Program-made: the position numbers and the translations under genes
The notes under the pieces: generated by a model
The model's input: only the letters and a program-made list of their open reading frames with translations
Told to the model about the DNA's origin: nothing
The model's database searches: none
Source: Stenotrophomonas maltophilia
GTDB lineage: Bacteria > Pseudomonadota > Gammaproteobacteria > Xanthomonadales > Xanthomonadaceae
Direction: 5' to 3'
Assembly (NCBI RefSeq): GCF_002799245.1
Contig: NZ_NEQV01000007.1
Location: forward strand, 1-64,000
Length of the DNA: 64,000 bases
In this document: positions 25,149 to 34,685 of the stretch, in pieces
Layout of the letters: the number at the start of each line of letters is the position of its first letter
Position numbering within the stretch: position 1 is the first letter of the stretch

Positions 25149-27025
25149 CGGCGGACGGCTCCCAGGATGGTCTGGAACATGCTGTCGGCGGTGGAGATCA
25201 GCTGCGAGGCGGCCTGGTAGGCCTGCTGCAGGCGCAGCATGTCGGCGGCTTCTTCGTCCAGGTTCACCCCGGATACTTCATCCCGGGCCTCCTGCGCCTT
25301 GTCATTGATCACCAGCTGCGCGTCGAGCGAGTACTCGGCGGAGCGGGCGGCGGCGCCGACCTGGGTGGTCAGGCCGCCCAGTGCACCGTTCAGCGTCACC
25401 GTTCCGGCGTTGAACGCCTTCGCGCTTTCCACCTTGGCCAGCTTGGAGGCGTTGCTGTTGTCCGACGAGCCGGCCGGGGTCGGGGTGATGTTGAAGGTAT
25501 CGCCCACCTTCGGCGCACCGTCCAGCACGAAGCTCCAGCCGTTGGCACTGATGGTCTGGCCGGGCGTATAGGTCTGCGGCGGGCCACCGTCGATGGTGTA
25601 GGTGGTGGCCGAGGTGAACACGATCGCCGACGGATTGCGCAGGTTGGCGTTGGTCGAATCGGTGACGGTCACGCCGCTCAGCTTGCCGGTGCCGGTATTG
25701 GCGGTGGCAGCTGCGCCCTTCACGGCAGCGGCGGCGGCGATGCGCGACGGATCGGTGATGGCCATTTCCAGGCTGCCGGCCACGCCGGCGGTCGGCTGCA
25801 GCAGGAAGCGGTCGTTGGCCGCCGGCGTGCCGCCCACGACCAGCTGCACACCGTTGATCACCAGCGGGTCAGCGGCGGTGCCGGTGCCGGTCAGCGGAAT
25901 GCTGGCACCGGTGTCGGCACGGCTGGCCTTCCAGTTGGTGCCATCGAACTGCAGTACCACATTCTGTGCGTCCAGCTTGCCCAGGTCGCCATAGGTCGCG
26001 CTGAGGGTAGCGGTGCCGGTATTGCTGTTGTTGCCGGTGACGCGCGGGTTGCCGATGTTGAAGAAGTCCCCGCCCATCTGGCCATACAGATCGACGCCCT
26101 GGTGATGGGCCTGGTTGAAGCTCTCCGCCAGGCCCACCGCCAGCTTGCCCAGTTCGGCCTGGGCCGGGGTCAGCACGGTGTCGCGGAACTCCAGCAGGCC
26201 ACCGATCTGGCCGCCGACCGCCTTCGGGTCGAGGCGGATGGTATTGCCCTGGGTCTCCAGCGCCAGCTGCAGGCGCTCGGGCTGGTACGGATCGGCCACG
26301 GTGGTGACCTTGGTCGCCGTGGTGCCAACCACCAGCGCGTTGCCGCCGGCGGTGTAGACATTCATGATGCCGCCGTCCTGGATCACCGCCGTGCCACCGG
26401 TGTAGCCGATCAGCTGGGTGATCAGCTGGTCGCGGCGGTCGAGCAGGTCCGGTGCGGCAGAGGCAATGTTGGTGCCGATGGCGCCGTTGATCTGCGCGAT
26501 TTCCTGCGCAAGGCGGTTCACCTCGGTGGCACCGGCCAGCAGGCCGTTGTTGACCTCGCCGTTGAGGTTGTTCAGGTGCGTGTTGAGCTGCACGAAGCGG
26601 TTGGCCAGGGCCTTGCCACCGTCGAGCATGTTCTGGCGGTCGGCGGTGCCGGCCGCGTTGGATGACAGGCCACTGACCGAATCGAAGAAGTTCGACCAGA
26701 CGCCGGCGACGTTGGTGGCCGCATCGGAGAACAGGGCATTGACCCGGTCGGCCATGCCCGAAAGCTGCTTCAGGCGCGCCAGTTCACCGCTGCTGTCGAG
26801 CAGGCGCGAGATCGCCAGCTGGTCGGCGGTGCGACGGATGTCGGTGATGCGGGTGCCGTTGCCGACCGTGCCATAGCCGTAGTTCTGTGGATCGGCGGTG
26901 GCGAAGTTGACCTTCTGCCGGCTGTAGCCGGGCGTATTGAGGTTGGCCACGTTGTGGCTGGTGGTCGCCAACGCACGCTGGAAGGCGAGCAGGGCTCCGG
27001 TACCGGTGGAAAGTACGCTGGACAT
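25145..27025 (-). CDS. flgK: Hook-filament junction protein FlgK (HAP1)
   Basis: 626 residues from the ATG at 27025 (MSSVLSTGTGALLAFQRALA), chosen over an in-frame ATG four codons earlier because of the family N-terminus. It has the rod/hook signature NVANLNTPGYSRQ and the C-terminal GVNLDEEAADMLRLQQAYQA. FlgK is the first junction protein on the hook. It begins 8 bp after flgJ. Confidence 0.96.
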   Translation of the reverse strand: MSSVLSTGTGALLAFQRALATTSHNVANLNTPGYSRQKVNFATADPQNYGYGTVGNGTRITDIRRTADQLAISRLLDSSGELARLKQLSGMADRVNALFSDAATNVAGVWSNFFDSVSGLSSNAAGTADRQNMLDGGKALANRFVQLNTHLNNLNGEVNNGLLAGATEVNRLAQEIAQINGAIGTNIASAAPDLLDRRDQLITQLIGYTGGTAVIQDGGIMNVYTAGGNALVVGTTATKVTTVADPYQPERLQLALETQGNTIRLDPKAVGGQIGGLLEFRDTVLTPAQAELGKLAVGLAESFNQAHHQGVDLYGQMGGDFFNIGNPRVTGNNSNTGTATLSATYGDLGKLDAQNVVLQFDGTNWKASRADTGASIPLTGTGTAADPLVINGVQLVVGGTPAANDRFLLQPTAGVAGSLEMAITDPSRIAAAAAVKGAAATANTGTGKLSGVTVTDSTNANLRNPSAIVFTSATTYTIDGGPPQTYTPGQTISANGWSFVLDGAPKVGDTFNITPTPAGSSDNSNASKLAKVESAKAFNAGTVTLNGALGGLTTQVGAAARSAEYSLDAQLVINDKAQEARDEVSGVNLDEEAADMLRLQQAYQAASQLISTADSMFQTILGAVRR

Positions 27026-27033
27026 GGTGTTCC

Positions 27034-28233
27034 TCAACGACGAGTGATACCCAGCGCCGCGGTTGCGGTGCTGGCGAAGGTCTGGCCAAGGCGCGAGCCG
27101 GCGTCGGCCACGGCGGCCACGGCGCGCTCGATGGTCGGGCCACCGGCGATCGCGGCGATCTTGGCGGCGTAGCGCGGGTCGGTGGCATAGCCGGCGCGCT
27201 GCAGGCCACGGGCGAAGCCCTGCACATCGGTGCCGGCCTGCAGGGCCTGCTGGTAGCGCGGGCTGGTTTTCAGCAGGCGCACGTAGTCGGCAAAGCTCTC
27301 GGCCGGCGAGCTGTAGGCGCGGAAGCTGGCGGTTTCGTTGCGGCGCACGCCATCCACGTACTCGTGGGTGCCGGCTTCAACGCGCTGGCCGCTCCAGCCG
27401 GTGGCCTTGATGCCGAACAGGTTGTGCGAGGTGCTGCCGTCGGACTGGCGGATGTGGCGCTTGCCCCAGCCGGTTTCCAACGCTGCCTGGGCGACCAGCG
27501 CTCGGGCATCCACGCCCAGTTCTTTGGCCGCGCTCTGTGCGTGCTGCCAGATGCTGGCGACGAAGCCCTCCGGCGTGTGTGCGCCCAGCTGGGCGACTGC
27601 GGTTCGGGTGGCCATCGCGTCGGCCGGGCTCATCGCCGTTCCGCGATTGCTGGCCGTCGCCGACCACTGGTCGTTGCTGGCGGACCAGTCCTCGCCCTGC
27701 AGGCCGCCGATGTACGGGTCCTCGGTGCCCAGCGAGCGGTGCAGGCTGCTGCTTTCGCGGCCGGCGATCAGGTCCAGTGCCTGTTCCATCGGTGCCAGCG
27801 CGGCCTGTGCGCCGTGCTGTGCTCCGGCCGCCATCTGCTGCAGCATGCGCACGGCCTGGCTGCCATCTTCCAGCGGCAGCGACGGTGCGGGCGCGGCCGG
27901 CGCATTGAGCTGATAGGCGCGGCTGGCCTTGGCCGGATCCACGCGGGTATCCAGCGCCGGACCTTCGGCGGCCTGGCCGGACAGCTGGCGGGAGATCATG
28001 CCGGACAGGCCCAGCCCCTTGCCGCGGGTCATCGCCTCGGCGATCTTCTGGTCGTACATGTCGCGGAACATCTTGTTCTCGCCGGGAAACAGCGAGTCGC
28101 CGAAGCTGGCATCGCGCATGCTCTTGACCAGCATCTGTGCGAACTGGCCTTCCAGCTGGCGCGCGACCTTGTCGATCCTGGCCGGGTCGTTCTGCTGCGC
28201 CGGGTGCAGGTCGAATGCGGGATTGATGCGCAT
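27034..28233 (-). CDS. flgJ: Rod-assembly muramidase FlgJ
   Basis: 399 residues, two domains. The N-terminal rod-capping part (residues about 30-100) has QMLVKSMRDASFGDSLFPGE. The C-terminal glucosaminidase-type domain (about 235-370) has the catalytic Glu in ALETGWGKRH and NLFGIKATGWSG. It cuts peptidoglycan so the rod can pass. An unusually long Ala-rich linker joins the two. It lies 1 bp after flgI. Confidence 0.95.
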   Translation of the reverse strand: MRINPAFDLHPAQQNDPARIDKVARQLEGQFAQMLVKSMRDASFGDSLFPGENKMFRDMYDQKIAEAMTRGKGLGLSGMISRQLSGQAAEGPALDTRVDPAKASRAYQLNAPAAPAPSLPLEDGSQAVRMLQQMAAGAQHGAQAALAPMEQALDLIAGRESSSLHRSLGTEDPYIGGLQGEDWSASNDQWSATASNRGTAMSPADAMATRTAVAQLGAHTPEGFVASIWQHAQSAAKELGVDARALVAQAALETGWGKRHIRQSDGSTSHNLFGIKATGWSGQRVEAGTHEYVDGVRRNETASFRAYSSPAESFADYVRLLKTSPRYQQALQAGTDVQGFARGLQRAGYATDPRYAAKIAAIAGGPTIERAVAAVADAGSRLGQTFASTATAALGITRR

Positions 28234-28234
28234 G

Positions 28235-29377
28235 TCAGATCACCTCGAGCTCGGCACTGAGTGCGCCGGCCTGCTTCAGGGCTTCCAGGATCGCGATCAG
28301 GTCGCCCGGTGCCGCGCCCACGGCGTTCACCGCGTGCACGATCTCGTCCAGGGTGGTGCCGCCGCTGAACTTGAACATGCGGCTGCCGTCGTTGGTGGCG
28401 GTGATGGTCGACTGCGGGCTGGCTACGGTACGGCCGCCGGACAGGGCATTGGGCTGGCTGACATTGGTGTTTTCCTGGATCGTCACCGTCAGCGAGCCAT
28501 GCGAGATGGCGGCCGGGCCGACCCGCACCTGCTGGCCGATGACCACGGTGCCGGTGCGTGAATTGACCACGACCTTGGCCGGAGCACTGCCCGGGGTCAG
28601 TTCCAGGTTCTCGATGCGCGCCAGCAGGCCGATGCGTGCGCCAGGGTCGGTCGGCGCGGTGACGGCCACGGTCACGCCATCGACGGCGCGTGCCGCGCCC
28701 TCACCGAAGGCGTTGTTGAGCGCGGCGACCATGCGCGAGACGGTGGTGAAATCGTTGTTGTGCAGGTTCAGGGTGATGTCGCCGCCATTGGCGAGCGGAT
28801 CGGGCAGGGCACGCTCGACCGTCGCGCCATTGGGAATGCGGCCGACACTGGGCACGTTCACCGACACGCGCGAGCCATCCTTGCCCTGCGCACCAAAGCC
28901 ACCCACGATCAGGTTGCCCTGGGCGATGGCATAGATCTGGCCGTCGGCGCCGCGCAGCGGGGCCATCAGCAGCGAGCCGCCGCGCAGTGACACCGCGTTG
29001 CCGATCGAGGACACGGTGATGTCGATCGGCTGGCCCGGCTTGGCGAACGGCGGCAGCTCGGCATGGATCGCAACGGCCGCGACGTTCTTCAACTGCGGGT
29101 TGACGTTCGGCGGCACGTTCACGCCCAGCTCGCCGAGCAGGTTCTTCAGGCTCTGCACGGTGAAGGGTGCCTGGCTGGTGCGGTCGCCGCTGCCGTCCAG
29201 GCCGACCACCAGGCCGTAGCCCACCAGTGCATTGCCACGCACGCCGCCGACCTGGGCCAGGTCCTTGATGCGCTCGGCACTGGCTGGCGCGACCACCGCC
29301 ATCACCAGCAAGAACGATCCGTAGAGCGACGCCATGCGCCGCTGCCACACTGAAGAGAAGAGAGATTTCATGGCCAT
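28235..29377 (-). CDS. flgI: Flagellar P-ring protein FlgI
   Basis: 380 residues. A signal peptide (ending near VVAPASA-E) is followed by [20 protein letters not shown] and [18 protein letters not shown], both typical of FlgI. The protein forms the periplasmic P ring around the rod. MAMKS and MKS are both possible starts, two codons apart. It is 2 bp after flgH. Confidence 0.97.
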   Translation of the reverse strand: MAMKSLFSSVWQRRMASLYGSFLLVMAVVAPASAERIKDLAQVGGVRGNALVGYGLVVGLDGSGDRTSQAPFTVQSLKNLLGELGVNVPPNVNPQLKNVAAVAIHAELPPFAKPGQPIDITVSSIGNAVSLRGGSLLMAPLRGADGQIYAIAQGNLIVGGFGAQGKDGSRVSVNVPSVGRIPNGATVERALPDPLANGGDITLNLHNNDFTTVSRMVAALNNAFGEGAARAVDGVTVAVTAPTDPGARIGLLARIENLELTPGSAPAKVVVNSRTGTVVIGQQVRVGPAAISHGSLTVTIQENTNVSQPNALSGGRTVASPQSTITATNDGSRMFKFSGGTTLDEIVHAVNAVGAAPGDLIAILEALKQAGALSAELEVI

Positions 29378-29379
29378 AC

Positions 29380-30072
29380 TCAGAACGGCGTCAGGCCGGA
29401 ATTGAAGAAGCGGCTCAGCCAGCCCATCGCGTTGGACTGCGCGACCGGGCCGCGGCCGCCGTAGACGATGCGGGCTTCGGCCACGCGGCTGGAAGGAATG
29501 GTGTTGTCCTGGCTGATGTCGCCCGGGCGCACGATGCCCTGCACCTGCACCAGTTCATCACCCTGGTTCAGGCGCAGGTTCTTCTGCCCCTGCACCACCA
29601 GGTTGCCGTTGGGCAGGCGCTGGATCACCGTGACCGTTACGCTGCCCTGCAGGCGGTTGCTCTGCGCGCTGTTGCCCTTGCCGGTGAAGTCACGCTTGCC
29701 TGCCGCCGTGGCACTGAGGATGTCCTTGCCGCCCAGGGTCACCGGCGCACCGAGGATGGACGGGGTGCCCAGGCTCAGGTTGGATTCCTTGTTGGTGGCG
29801 GTGTTGGCACTGGTCTGCGCGGTGGTGTTTTCCAGCAGGGTGATGGTCAGCAGGTCGCCGACATCGCGTGCGCGGCGGTCCGAGTACAGCTGCAGGGTCG
29901 GGCCGGCGGCGTAGATCGCACCGGCGGTCGGCGCGGCCTGCGGCGGCATGATCGGCTGGATCGGCGCCATCGCCGCGTAGGGGCGCACGTCGCCGGCGAT
30001 CACGCAGCCACCGAGCAGGGCGACCACGGCGCAGGCGAGGGCAGTGCGGATGAAGTTGGAAATGGGCGACAT
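29380..30072 (-). CDS. flgH: Flagellar L-ring lipoprotein FlgH
   Basis: 230 residues from the ATG at 30072, chosen since it gives a lipoprotein signal with lipobox LLGGC (acylated Cys 23). The body has the FlgH pattern [20 protein letters not shown] and the ending [18 protein letters not shown]. It forms the outer-membrane L ring. The 22-bp space after flgG fits an operon. Confidence 0.96.
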   Translation of the reverse strand: MSPISNFIRTALACAVVALLGGCVIAGDVRPYAAMAPIQPIMPPQAAPTAGAIYAAGPTLQLYSDRRARDVGDLLTITLLENTTAQTSANTATNKESNLSLGTPSILGAPVTLGGKDILSATAAGKRDFTGKGNSAQSNRLQGSVTVTVIQRLPNGNLVVQGQKNLRLNQGDELVQVQGIVRPGDISQDNTIPSSRVAEARIVYGGRGPVAQSNAMGWLSRFFNSGLTPF

Positions 30073-30094
30073 GGCGGTTTCCCGGTTGGGCCGG

Positions 30095-30880
30095 TCAGAT
30101 CTTGTTGTTGAGATAGCCGAGCATCGAGTCGGTGGTGGAGATCGCCTTGGCATTCATTTCGTAGGCGCGCTGGGTTTCGATCATCGACACCAGCTCTTCG
30201 ACCACATTGACGTTGCTGCCTTCCAGCGCACCCTGCACCACGGTGCCGAGGCCGTTCAGGCCGGGGTTGCCGTTCTGCGCCGGGCCCGATGCGGTGGTCT
30301 CCAGGAACAGGTTCTCGCCGCGTGCCTGCAGGCCCGCCGGATTGACGAAGTCGGTCAGGGTGAGTGCACCCACTTCCACCGACGCAGCGTTGTCGGCCAT
30401 CTTCACGCTGATGGTGCCGTCGCTGCCGATGGTCACCGACTGCGCGCCCTCGGGAATCTGGATGCCCGGCTGCACCGGGTAGCCGCTGTTGGTGACCAGC
30501 TCGCTGTCCTGGTTGATCTTGAACGAGCCATCACGGGTATACGCGGAGCTGCCGTCGGGCATCTGCACTTCGAAGAAGCCGCGGCCGTTGACCATCACGT
30601 CCAGCGCGCGGCCGGTCTGCTGCTGGCCACCCTGCTCGAAATTCTTGGCAGTGGCAACGACACGCACACCGGTGCCCAGCTGCAGGCCGGTCGGCAACTG
30701 GGTCTGTGCCGACGAAGAGCCACCAGGCTGGCGCACCTGCTGGTACAGCAGGTCCTCGAAGCTGGCACGGTCCTGCTTGAAGCCGGTGGTGTTGGTGTTG
30801 GCGAGGTTGTTGGAAACCACCGACATGCGCATCTGCTGCGCATCCAGTCCGGTTTTCGCGATCCACAATGCCTGGTTCAT
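30095..30880 (-). CDS. flgG: Distal rod protein FlgG
   Basis: 261 residues from the ATG at 30880 (MNQALWIAKTGLDAQQMRMS), with the rod signature VVSNNLANTNTTGFKQDRA and the C-terminal NVVEELVSMIETQRAYEMNA. FlgG builds the distal rod. A 103-bp gap to flgF holds a consensus sigma-54 site, so flgG-L may form its own transcript. Confidence 0.97.
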   Translation of the reverse strand: MNQALWIAKTGLDAQQMRMSVVSNNLANTNTTGFKQDRASFEDLLYQQVRQPGGSSSAQTQLPTGLQLGTGVRVVATAKNFEQGGQQQTGRALDVMVNGRGFFEVQMPDGSSAYTRDGSFKINQDSELVTNSGYPVQPGIQIPEGAQSVTIGSDGTISVKMADNAASVEVGALTLTDFVNPAGLQARGENLFLETTASGPAQNGNPGLNGLGTVVQGALEGSNVNVVEELVSMIETQRAYEMNAKAISTTDSMLGYLNNKI

Positions 30881-30937
30881 CTTCGGTGTCCTGTCTGGGT
30901 GAAGCCGGCCGCGCGATGCGGCCCTTGGTAGCGGGTG

Positions 30938-30953
30938 TGCAAGCGCTGTGCCA
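30938..30953 (-). promoter_or_regulatory. Internal sigma-54 promoter of flgGHIJKL
   Basis: The minus strand reads TGGCAC-AGCGC-TTGCA, a full consensus match, 58 bp before the flgG ATG. Confidence 0.78.
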
Positions 30954-30983
30954 GCGCCGCGCTCGGGCGACGCCGGAAATCCG

Positions 30984-31733
30984 TCAGCTGCCCAGGCGCA
31001 GCAGGCTGTTGGCACTGCGCGCGTTGTCATCGCCGTGCTTGATCACCTGCACCTGCATTTCGTACTGGCGCTGCAGCTGGATCATCTGCACCAGTGCACC
31101 GGCGGCATCGACGTTGCTGCCTTCCAGCTGGCCGCTGTGCACGGCGGTGCCCTGCGCAGGAGCGAACGGCTGGCGCGGGTCGGTGTTGCGGAACAGGCCG
31201 TCCAGGCCGCGCTCGAGGCGCTCGTCCGGCGCCTGTACCACCTTGATCCGGCCGATCTGCGCCATCGTCTGCGGGCCTTCGCCCTGCGGGATGATCGAGA
31301 TCGTGCCGTCGCCGCCGATCTCCATCGCCTGGTAGGGAGGAATGGCGATCGGGTTGTTGTTGTCGTCCAGCACGGTGCGGCCGCCGGAGGTCACCAGCTG
31401 GCCGTTCGGGGTTACCGACAGGGCGGCGCCGCGCGTATACGCTTCGCTGCCATCGCTGGCCTGCACCGCCAGCCAGGTGCCGCTCTGCAGCGCAAGGTCC
31501 AGCGGCTTGCCGGTGATGTGCTGCGCGCCGGGCCGGCGGTTGAAGCCGGCATCGACGTGCAGCGCATCCACCCGCGAGGCAAAGCCCGGGCCACGGATCG
31601 GGAAGGCTTCGGTGTTGGCCAGCGCTTCCTTGAAGCCGGGGGTGTCCGAGTTGGCGAGGTTGTGGCTGAGCGTTCCCTGCGCCTGCAGGGAGGCGCGGGC
31701 ACCGGTCATCGCCACGTAAAGGGCTTTATCCAT
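30984..31733 (-). CDS. flgF: Proximal rod protein FlgF
   Basis: 249 residues. It starts MDKALYVAMTGARASLQAQG and contains LSHNLANSDTPGFKEALAN, the rod/hook N-terminal signature, and ends with LEGSNVDAAGALVQMIQLQR before the C-terminal helix. It lies 32 bp after flgE and before the internal flgG promoter. Confidence 0.96.
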   Translation of the reverse strand: MDKALYVAMTGARASLQAQGTLSHNLANSDTPGFKEALANTEAFPIRGPGFASRVDALHVDAGFNRRPGAQHITGKPLDLALQSGTWLAVQASDGSEAYTRGAALSVTPNGQLVTSGGRTVLDDNNNPIAIPPYQAMEIGGDGTISIIPQGEGPQTMAQIGRIKVVQAPDERLERGLDGLFRNTDPRQPFAPAQGTAVHSGQLEGSNVDAAGALVQMIQLQRQYEMQVQVIKHGDDNARSANSLLRLGS

Positions 31734-31765
31734 GCGGGGAGTTCCGTGGCAGGGTCAGCAGCTCA

Positions 31766-32989
31766 TCAACGGATGTTGATGACGGTCTGGGTGATCTGGT
31801 CCTGGGTGGTGATCATCTGCGCGTTGGCCTGGAAGTTGCGCTGCGCGGTGATCATGTTGACCAGCTGCTCGGTGAGATCGACGGTGGAGGCTTCCAGCGA
31901 GCCGGCCTGGATCTTGCCCAGGTTGGACGTGTCCGGCATGCCGGTGCGCGGGGTGCCCGATTCGAAGGTCTCCACCCACAGGTTGTTGCCCTTCGATTCC
32001 AGGCCCTGGGTGTTGTTGAAGGTGGTCAGTGCGACCTGGCCGAGCGGCTTGTCGTCGCCATTGGAATAGCGGGCGTAGACCACGCCGGATTCGGACACCG
32101 TCACTTCGTTGAGCTTGCCGGCGGCATAGCCGTCCTGCTGGGTGTTGCGCAGCGCGAACTTCTCGCCGTACTGGGTCGAGCCGCTGATATCCAGCGTCAT
32201 GTTCAGCTGGCCGGCACCGGTGGTCGGGGTGAAGGTGCCGAGGCTGACCTTGCCGTTGGCGGGTGCGACCAGCTTGCCGCTGTTGTCGAAGGTGACCGGG
32301 GTCGGTGTGCCGGCCGGCTGGCCATCGACATAGTTGCGCACGGTCCATTCGTTGGGGTTGGCGCCCTTCACGAAGTACGAGACCTGGATGTGGCTCACGC
32401 CCAGCGAGTCGTACACGGTGATGCCACCGCTGGAGAAGTTGTAGCTGTTGGAATCGGCCGGGTCGAAGGTCGCCACCGTCGGCTGCTTGGCGTTGGCCGG
32501 CAGGGTAAAGCCAACCTTCACTTCGCTGGTCTGCTTCGGCGGGCTGTCGGTGGTCAGCAGCTGCAGGTCGACCAGGCGGCCGGAATCGAAGTTGGTGCCA
32601 TCGGCATTCGGCGCGAACACCTGCAGGCGTGCACCCTGCGGGTTGACCACGTAACCGGACGAATCGGTCTGGAAGTTGCCGGCACGCGAGTACACGCGCG
32701 AGCCATTCATGTTCATGGTGAAGAAGCCTTCACCGGAAATGGCCATGTCCAGGCTGCGCCCGGTCTGTTCGTTGTCGCCCTGGATGAACTGCTGGGCGAC
32801 GTTGGAAACGCGCACGCCCGAGCCGGTCTGGTTCTTCGACAGGCCGTAGCTGGTCGAAGCGAACAGGTCGGCGAATTCTGCACGCGACTGCTTGAAGCCG
32901 GTGGTGTTGACGTTGGCGACGTTGTTGGCGGTGACGCTCAGGTCGGTGTTGGCGGCATTGATGCCGGACAGCGAGACATTGAAGCCCAT
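31766..32989 (-). CDS. flgE: Flagellar hook protein FlgE
   Basis: 407 residues from the ATG at 32989 (MGFNVSLSGINAANTDLSVT); the longer frame upstream lies over flgD and was rejected. It carries NNVANVNTTGFKQSRAEFAD at the N-terminus and the C-terminal TVDLTEQLVNMITAQRNFQA. FlgE forms the hook. It follows flgD by 32 bp. Confidence 0.97.
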   Translation of the reverse strand: MGFNVSLSGINAANTDLSVTANNVANVNTTGFKQSRAEFADLFASTSYGLSKNQTGSGVRVSNVAQQFIQGDNEQTGRSLDMAISGEGFFTMNMNGSRVYSRAGNFQTDSSGYVVNPQGARLQVFAPNADGTNFDSGRLVDLQLLTTDSPPKQTSEVKVGFTLPANAKQPTVATFDPADSNSYNFSSGGITVYDSLGVSHIQVSYFVKGANPNEWTVRNYVDGQPAGTPTPVTFDNSGKLVAPANGKVSLGTFTPTTGAGQLNMTLDISGSTQYGEKFALRNTQQDGYAAGKLNEVTVSESGVVYARYSNGDDKPLGQVALTTFNNTQGLESKGNNLWVETFESGTPRTGMPDTSNLGKIQAGSLEASTVDLTEQLVNMITAQRNFQANAQMITTQDQITQTVINIR

Positions 32990-33021
32990 GGGATGCTCCT
33001 GGTAAGTACGGGGTGTGCGGC

Positions 33022-33705
33022 TCAGCTGACGCGGAGCACGTAGTCGATCGGGGCCGTGCCCAGGCCCTTGAGGTTCAGGTACAGGCCGTCGGAACCGACG
33101 GTCACGCTCTCCACCGGTGCCTGCACATAGGTGGACAGCTTGGTGCTCTTGCCGGCGGTGTCGACATGGTTGGCGACGATGGAGTACTTGCCCGGTTCCA
33201 TGCGCTTGCCGTTGGCGTCCTTGCCGTCCCACTGGAAGGCGGTTTCGCCGGCGGCCTTGGCTTCCACGCTCAGCGAGGTGACCTTGGCGCCGTTGGCATC
33301 GGTGATGTCCACGGTGATGATGCCGGCCGACGGCGCAGCCACCGTGCCTTCAACACTCCCTTCCTTTTCCAGCACCAGCTTTTCCGACGGCACCAGCACC
33401 TGGTGGCCCACCAGGGCCGCGCCACGCAGCACCTGGTCGCTGGCCATCGATTCCTGGAAACCCTTCACCGTCTTGTTCAGATCGGTGATGCCCTGCACGG
33501 TGGACATCTGCGCCATCTGCGCGACCATCTGCGTGTTGTCCATCGGCTTCAGCGGGTCCTGGTGCTGCAGCTGCTCGGTCATCAGGCGCAGGAAGTCGGC
33601 CTGGTCGAGCGTGTTCTTCTTTTTCGTGGCGTTGCTGTTGGGGGCGTTCAGGCCCAGCGCGGAATAGACGTCCTGGCTGGTCTGGTTGTTGACGGCGGTG
33701 GTCAT
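33022..33705 (-). CDS. flgD: Hook-cap scaffold protein FlgD
   Basis: 227 residues. The N-terminal FlgD motif DFLRLMTEQLQHQDPLKPMD is clear, with QMAQMSTVQGITDLN after it, followed by a beta-rich C-terminal half (tudor/Ig-like). FlgD caps the growing hook and is then lost. It is 23 bp after flgC. Confidence 0.96.
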   Translation of the reverse strand: MTTAVNNQTSQDVYSALGLNAPNSNATKKKNTLDQADFLRLMTEQLQHQDPLKPMDNTQMVAQMAQMSTVQGITDLNKTVKGFQESMASDQVLRGAALVGHQVLVPSEKLVLEKEGSVEGTVAAPSAGIITVDITDANGAKVTSLSVEAKAAGETAFQWDGKDANGKRMEPGKYSIVANHVDTAGKSTKLSTYVQAPVESVTVGSDGLYLNLKGLGTAPIDYVLRVS

Positions 33706-33728
33706 GGCGGTATCCGGTGCTGCGGGCC

Positions 33729-34136
33729 TCAGCGGCCCATGGTCAGGGTGGCCAGGGCCAGTTCCTTGGCGGTGGTCAACATCTCCACGCCGGCCTGGTA
33801 ATTGCGCGAGGTCGAGATCAGGTTGACCATCTGCGCCACCGGATCGACATCGGGCTGGTAGATGTAGCCATCGGCGTCGGCCAGCGGGTGACCCGGCTCG
33901 TAGCGCTTGATCGGCGCTGCCTCGCTCTGGGTGATCTCCTTCACCTTCACCGAGGTGATGTTCGGGTCGTTCTTGCTGGTGACGGCCTGGAAGATCGGTT
34001 CCAGCGGCTTGTACACGGCGTCGGCGGAACCGGCGACGGTGTCGGCGTTGGAGAGGTTGGAGGCGATGGTGCTCATGCGCACCGACTGCGCCTGCAGCGC
34101 GGAACCGGCGATATCGAAGATCGGCAGGTTGCTCAT
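33729..34136 (-). CDS. flgC: Proximal rod protein FlgC
   Basis: 135 residues with the rod signature MSTIASNLSNADTVAGSADA and the C-terminal GYIYQPDVDPVAQMVNLIST. It is 3 bp after flgB. Confidence 0.96.
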   Translation of the reverse strand: MSNLPIFDIAGSALQAQSVRMSTIASNLSNADTVAGSADAVYKPLEPIFQAVTSKNDPNITSVKVKEITQSEAAPIKRYEPGHPLADADGYIYQPDVDPVAQMVNLISTSRNYQAGVEMLTTAKELALATLTMGR

Positions 34137-34139
34137 GGC

Positions 34140-34535
34140 TTATTGCCCCGTGATCGCGGTCAGCATGGAACGCACCTTGCTCTCGACGAAGCTGAGCGAG
34201 GCGCGGTATTCGAGCGCGGCGCGGCCATAGGCGGCACGCTCGGCATCGGGATCGACGGTGTTGCCGTCCAGGCTGGGTTGCACGCCTTCGCGCGCGATCT
34301 GGAACGGGTTCAGGCCACTACTGATCTCGTAGTGCTGCTCATGGGTGGTGGCCATCAGGCCGTTGGCATCCTGCCCCTGGGCATGGCGCAGGGCGGCATC
34401 GAAGTCCAGGTCCTGGGCCTTGTAGCCGGGAGTGTCGGCATTGCCGAGGTTGCTGGCGATCAGCTTCATCCGCTGTTCGCGCAACGGCATGGCCTGGGCG
34501 TGGACGCCCAGGTAGTCGGTAATCAGGTTGCGCAC
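34140..34535 (-). CDS. flgB: Proximal rod protein FlgB
   Basis: 131 residues. It has LREQRMKLIASNLGNADTPG followed by YKAQDLDF, typical of FlgB, and the C-terminal EYRASLSFVESKVRSMLTAI. It heads the flgB-L run and follows a consensus sigma-54 promoter 34 bp upstream. Confidence 0.95.
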   Translation of the reverse strand: MRNLITDYLGVHAQAMPLREQRMKLIASNLGNADTPGYKAQDLDFDAALRHAQGQDANGLMATTHEQHYEISSGLNPFQIAREGVQPSLDGNTVDPDAERAAYGRAALEYRASLSFVESKVRSMLTAITGQ

Positions 34536-34568
34536 GATGCACTCCCACGGGAACGTTGCCCGGGAAGC

Positions 34569-34584
34569 TGCAAGGGGTGTGCCA
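34569..34584 (-). promoter_or_regulatory. Sigma-54 promoter of flgBCDEF...
   Basis: The minus strand reads TGGCAC-ACCCC-TTGCA, a full consensus match, 34 bp before the flgB ATG. The core and spacer are the same as at fliL and flgA. Confidence 0.85.
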
Positions 34585-34591
34585 AAGGCTC

Positions 34592-34622
34592 GGGGTCGGA
34601 TCCCCGCAGGGGCTCTGACCCC
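34592..34622. repeat. ggggtc...gacccc palindrome, left copy of an inverted pair
   Basis: Arms of 14 nt, ggggtcggatcccc and ggggctctgacccc, around a gca loop with mismatches. It lies between the cheV stop and the flgB promoter. Confidence 0.75.
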
Positions 34623-34644
34623 TAAGGGCCACGCATCGATGCAA

Positions 34645-34675
34645 GGGGTCGGAGCCCCTTCGGGGATCCGACCCC
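34645..34675. repeat. ggggtc...gacccc palindrome, right copy of an inverted pair
   Basis: Arms ggggtcggagcccc and ggggatccgacccc around a ttc loop. It is close to the reverse complement of the copy at 34592 and starts 10 bp past the cheV stop, so the pair may end cheV transcription before the flgB promoter. Confidence 0.75.
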
Positions 34676-34685
34676 GGCGGCGGCC

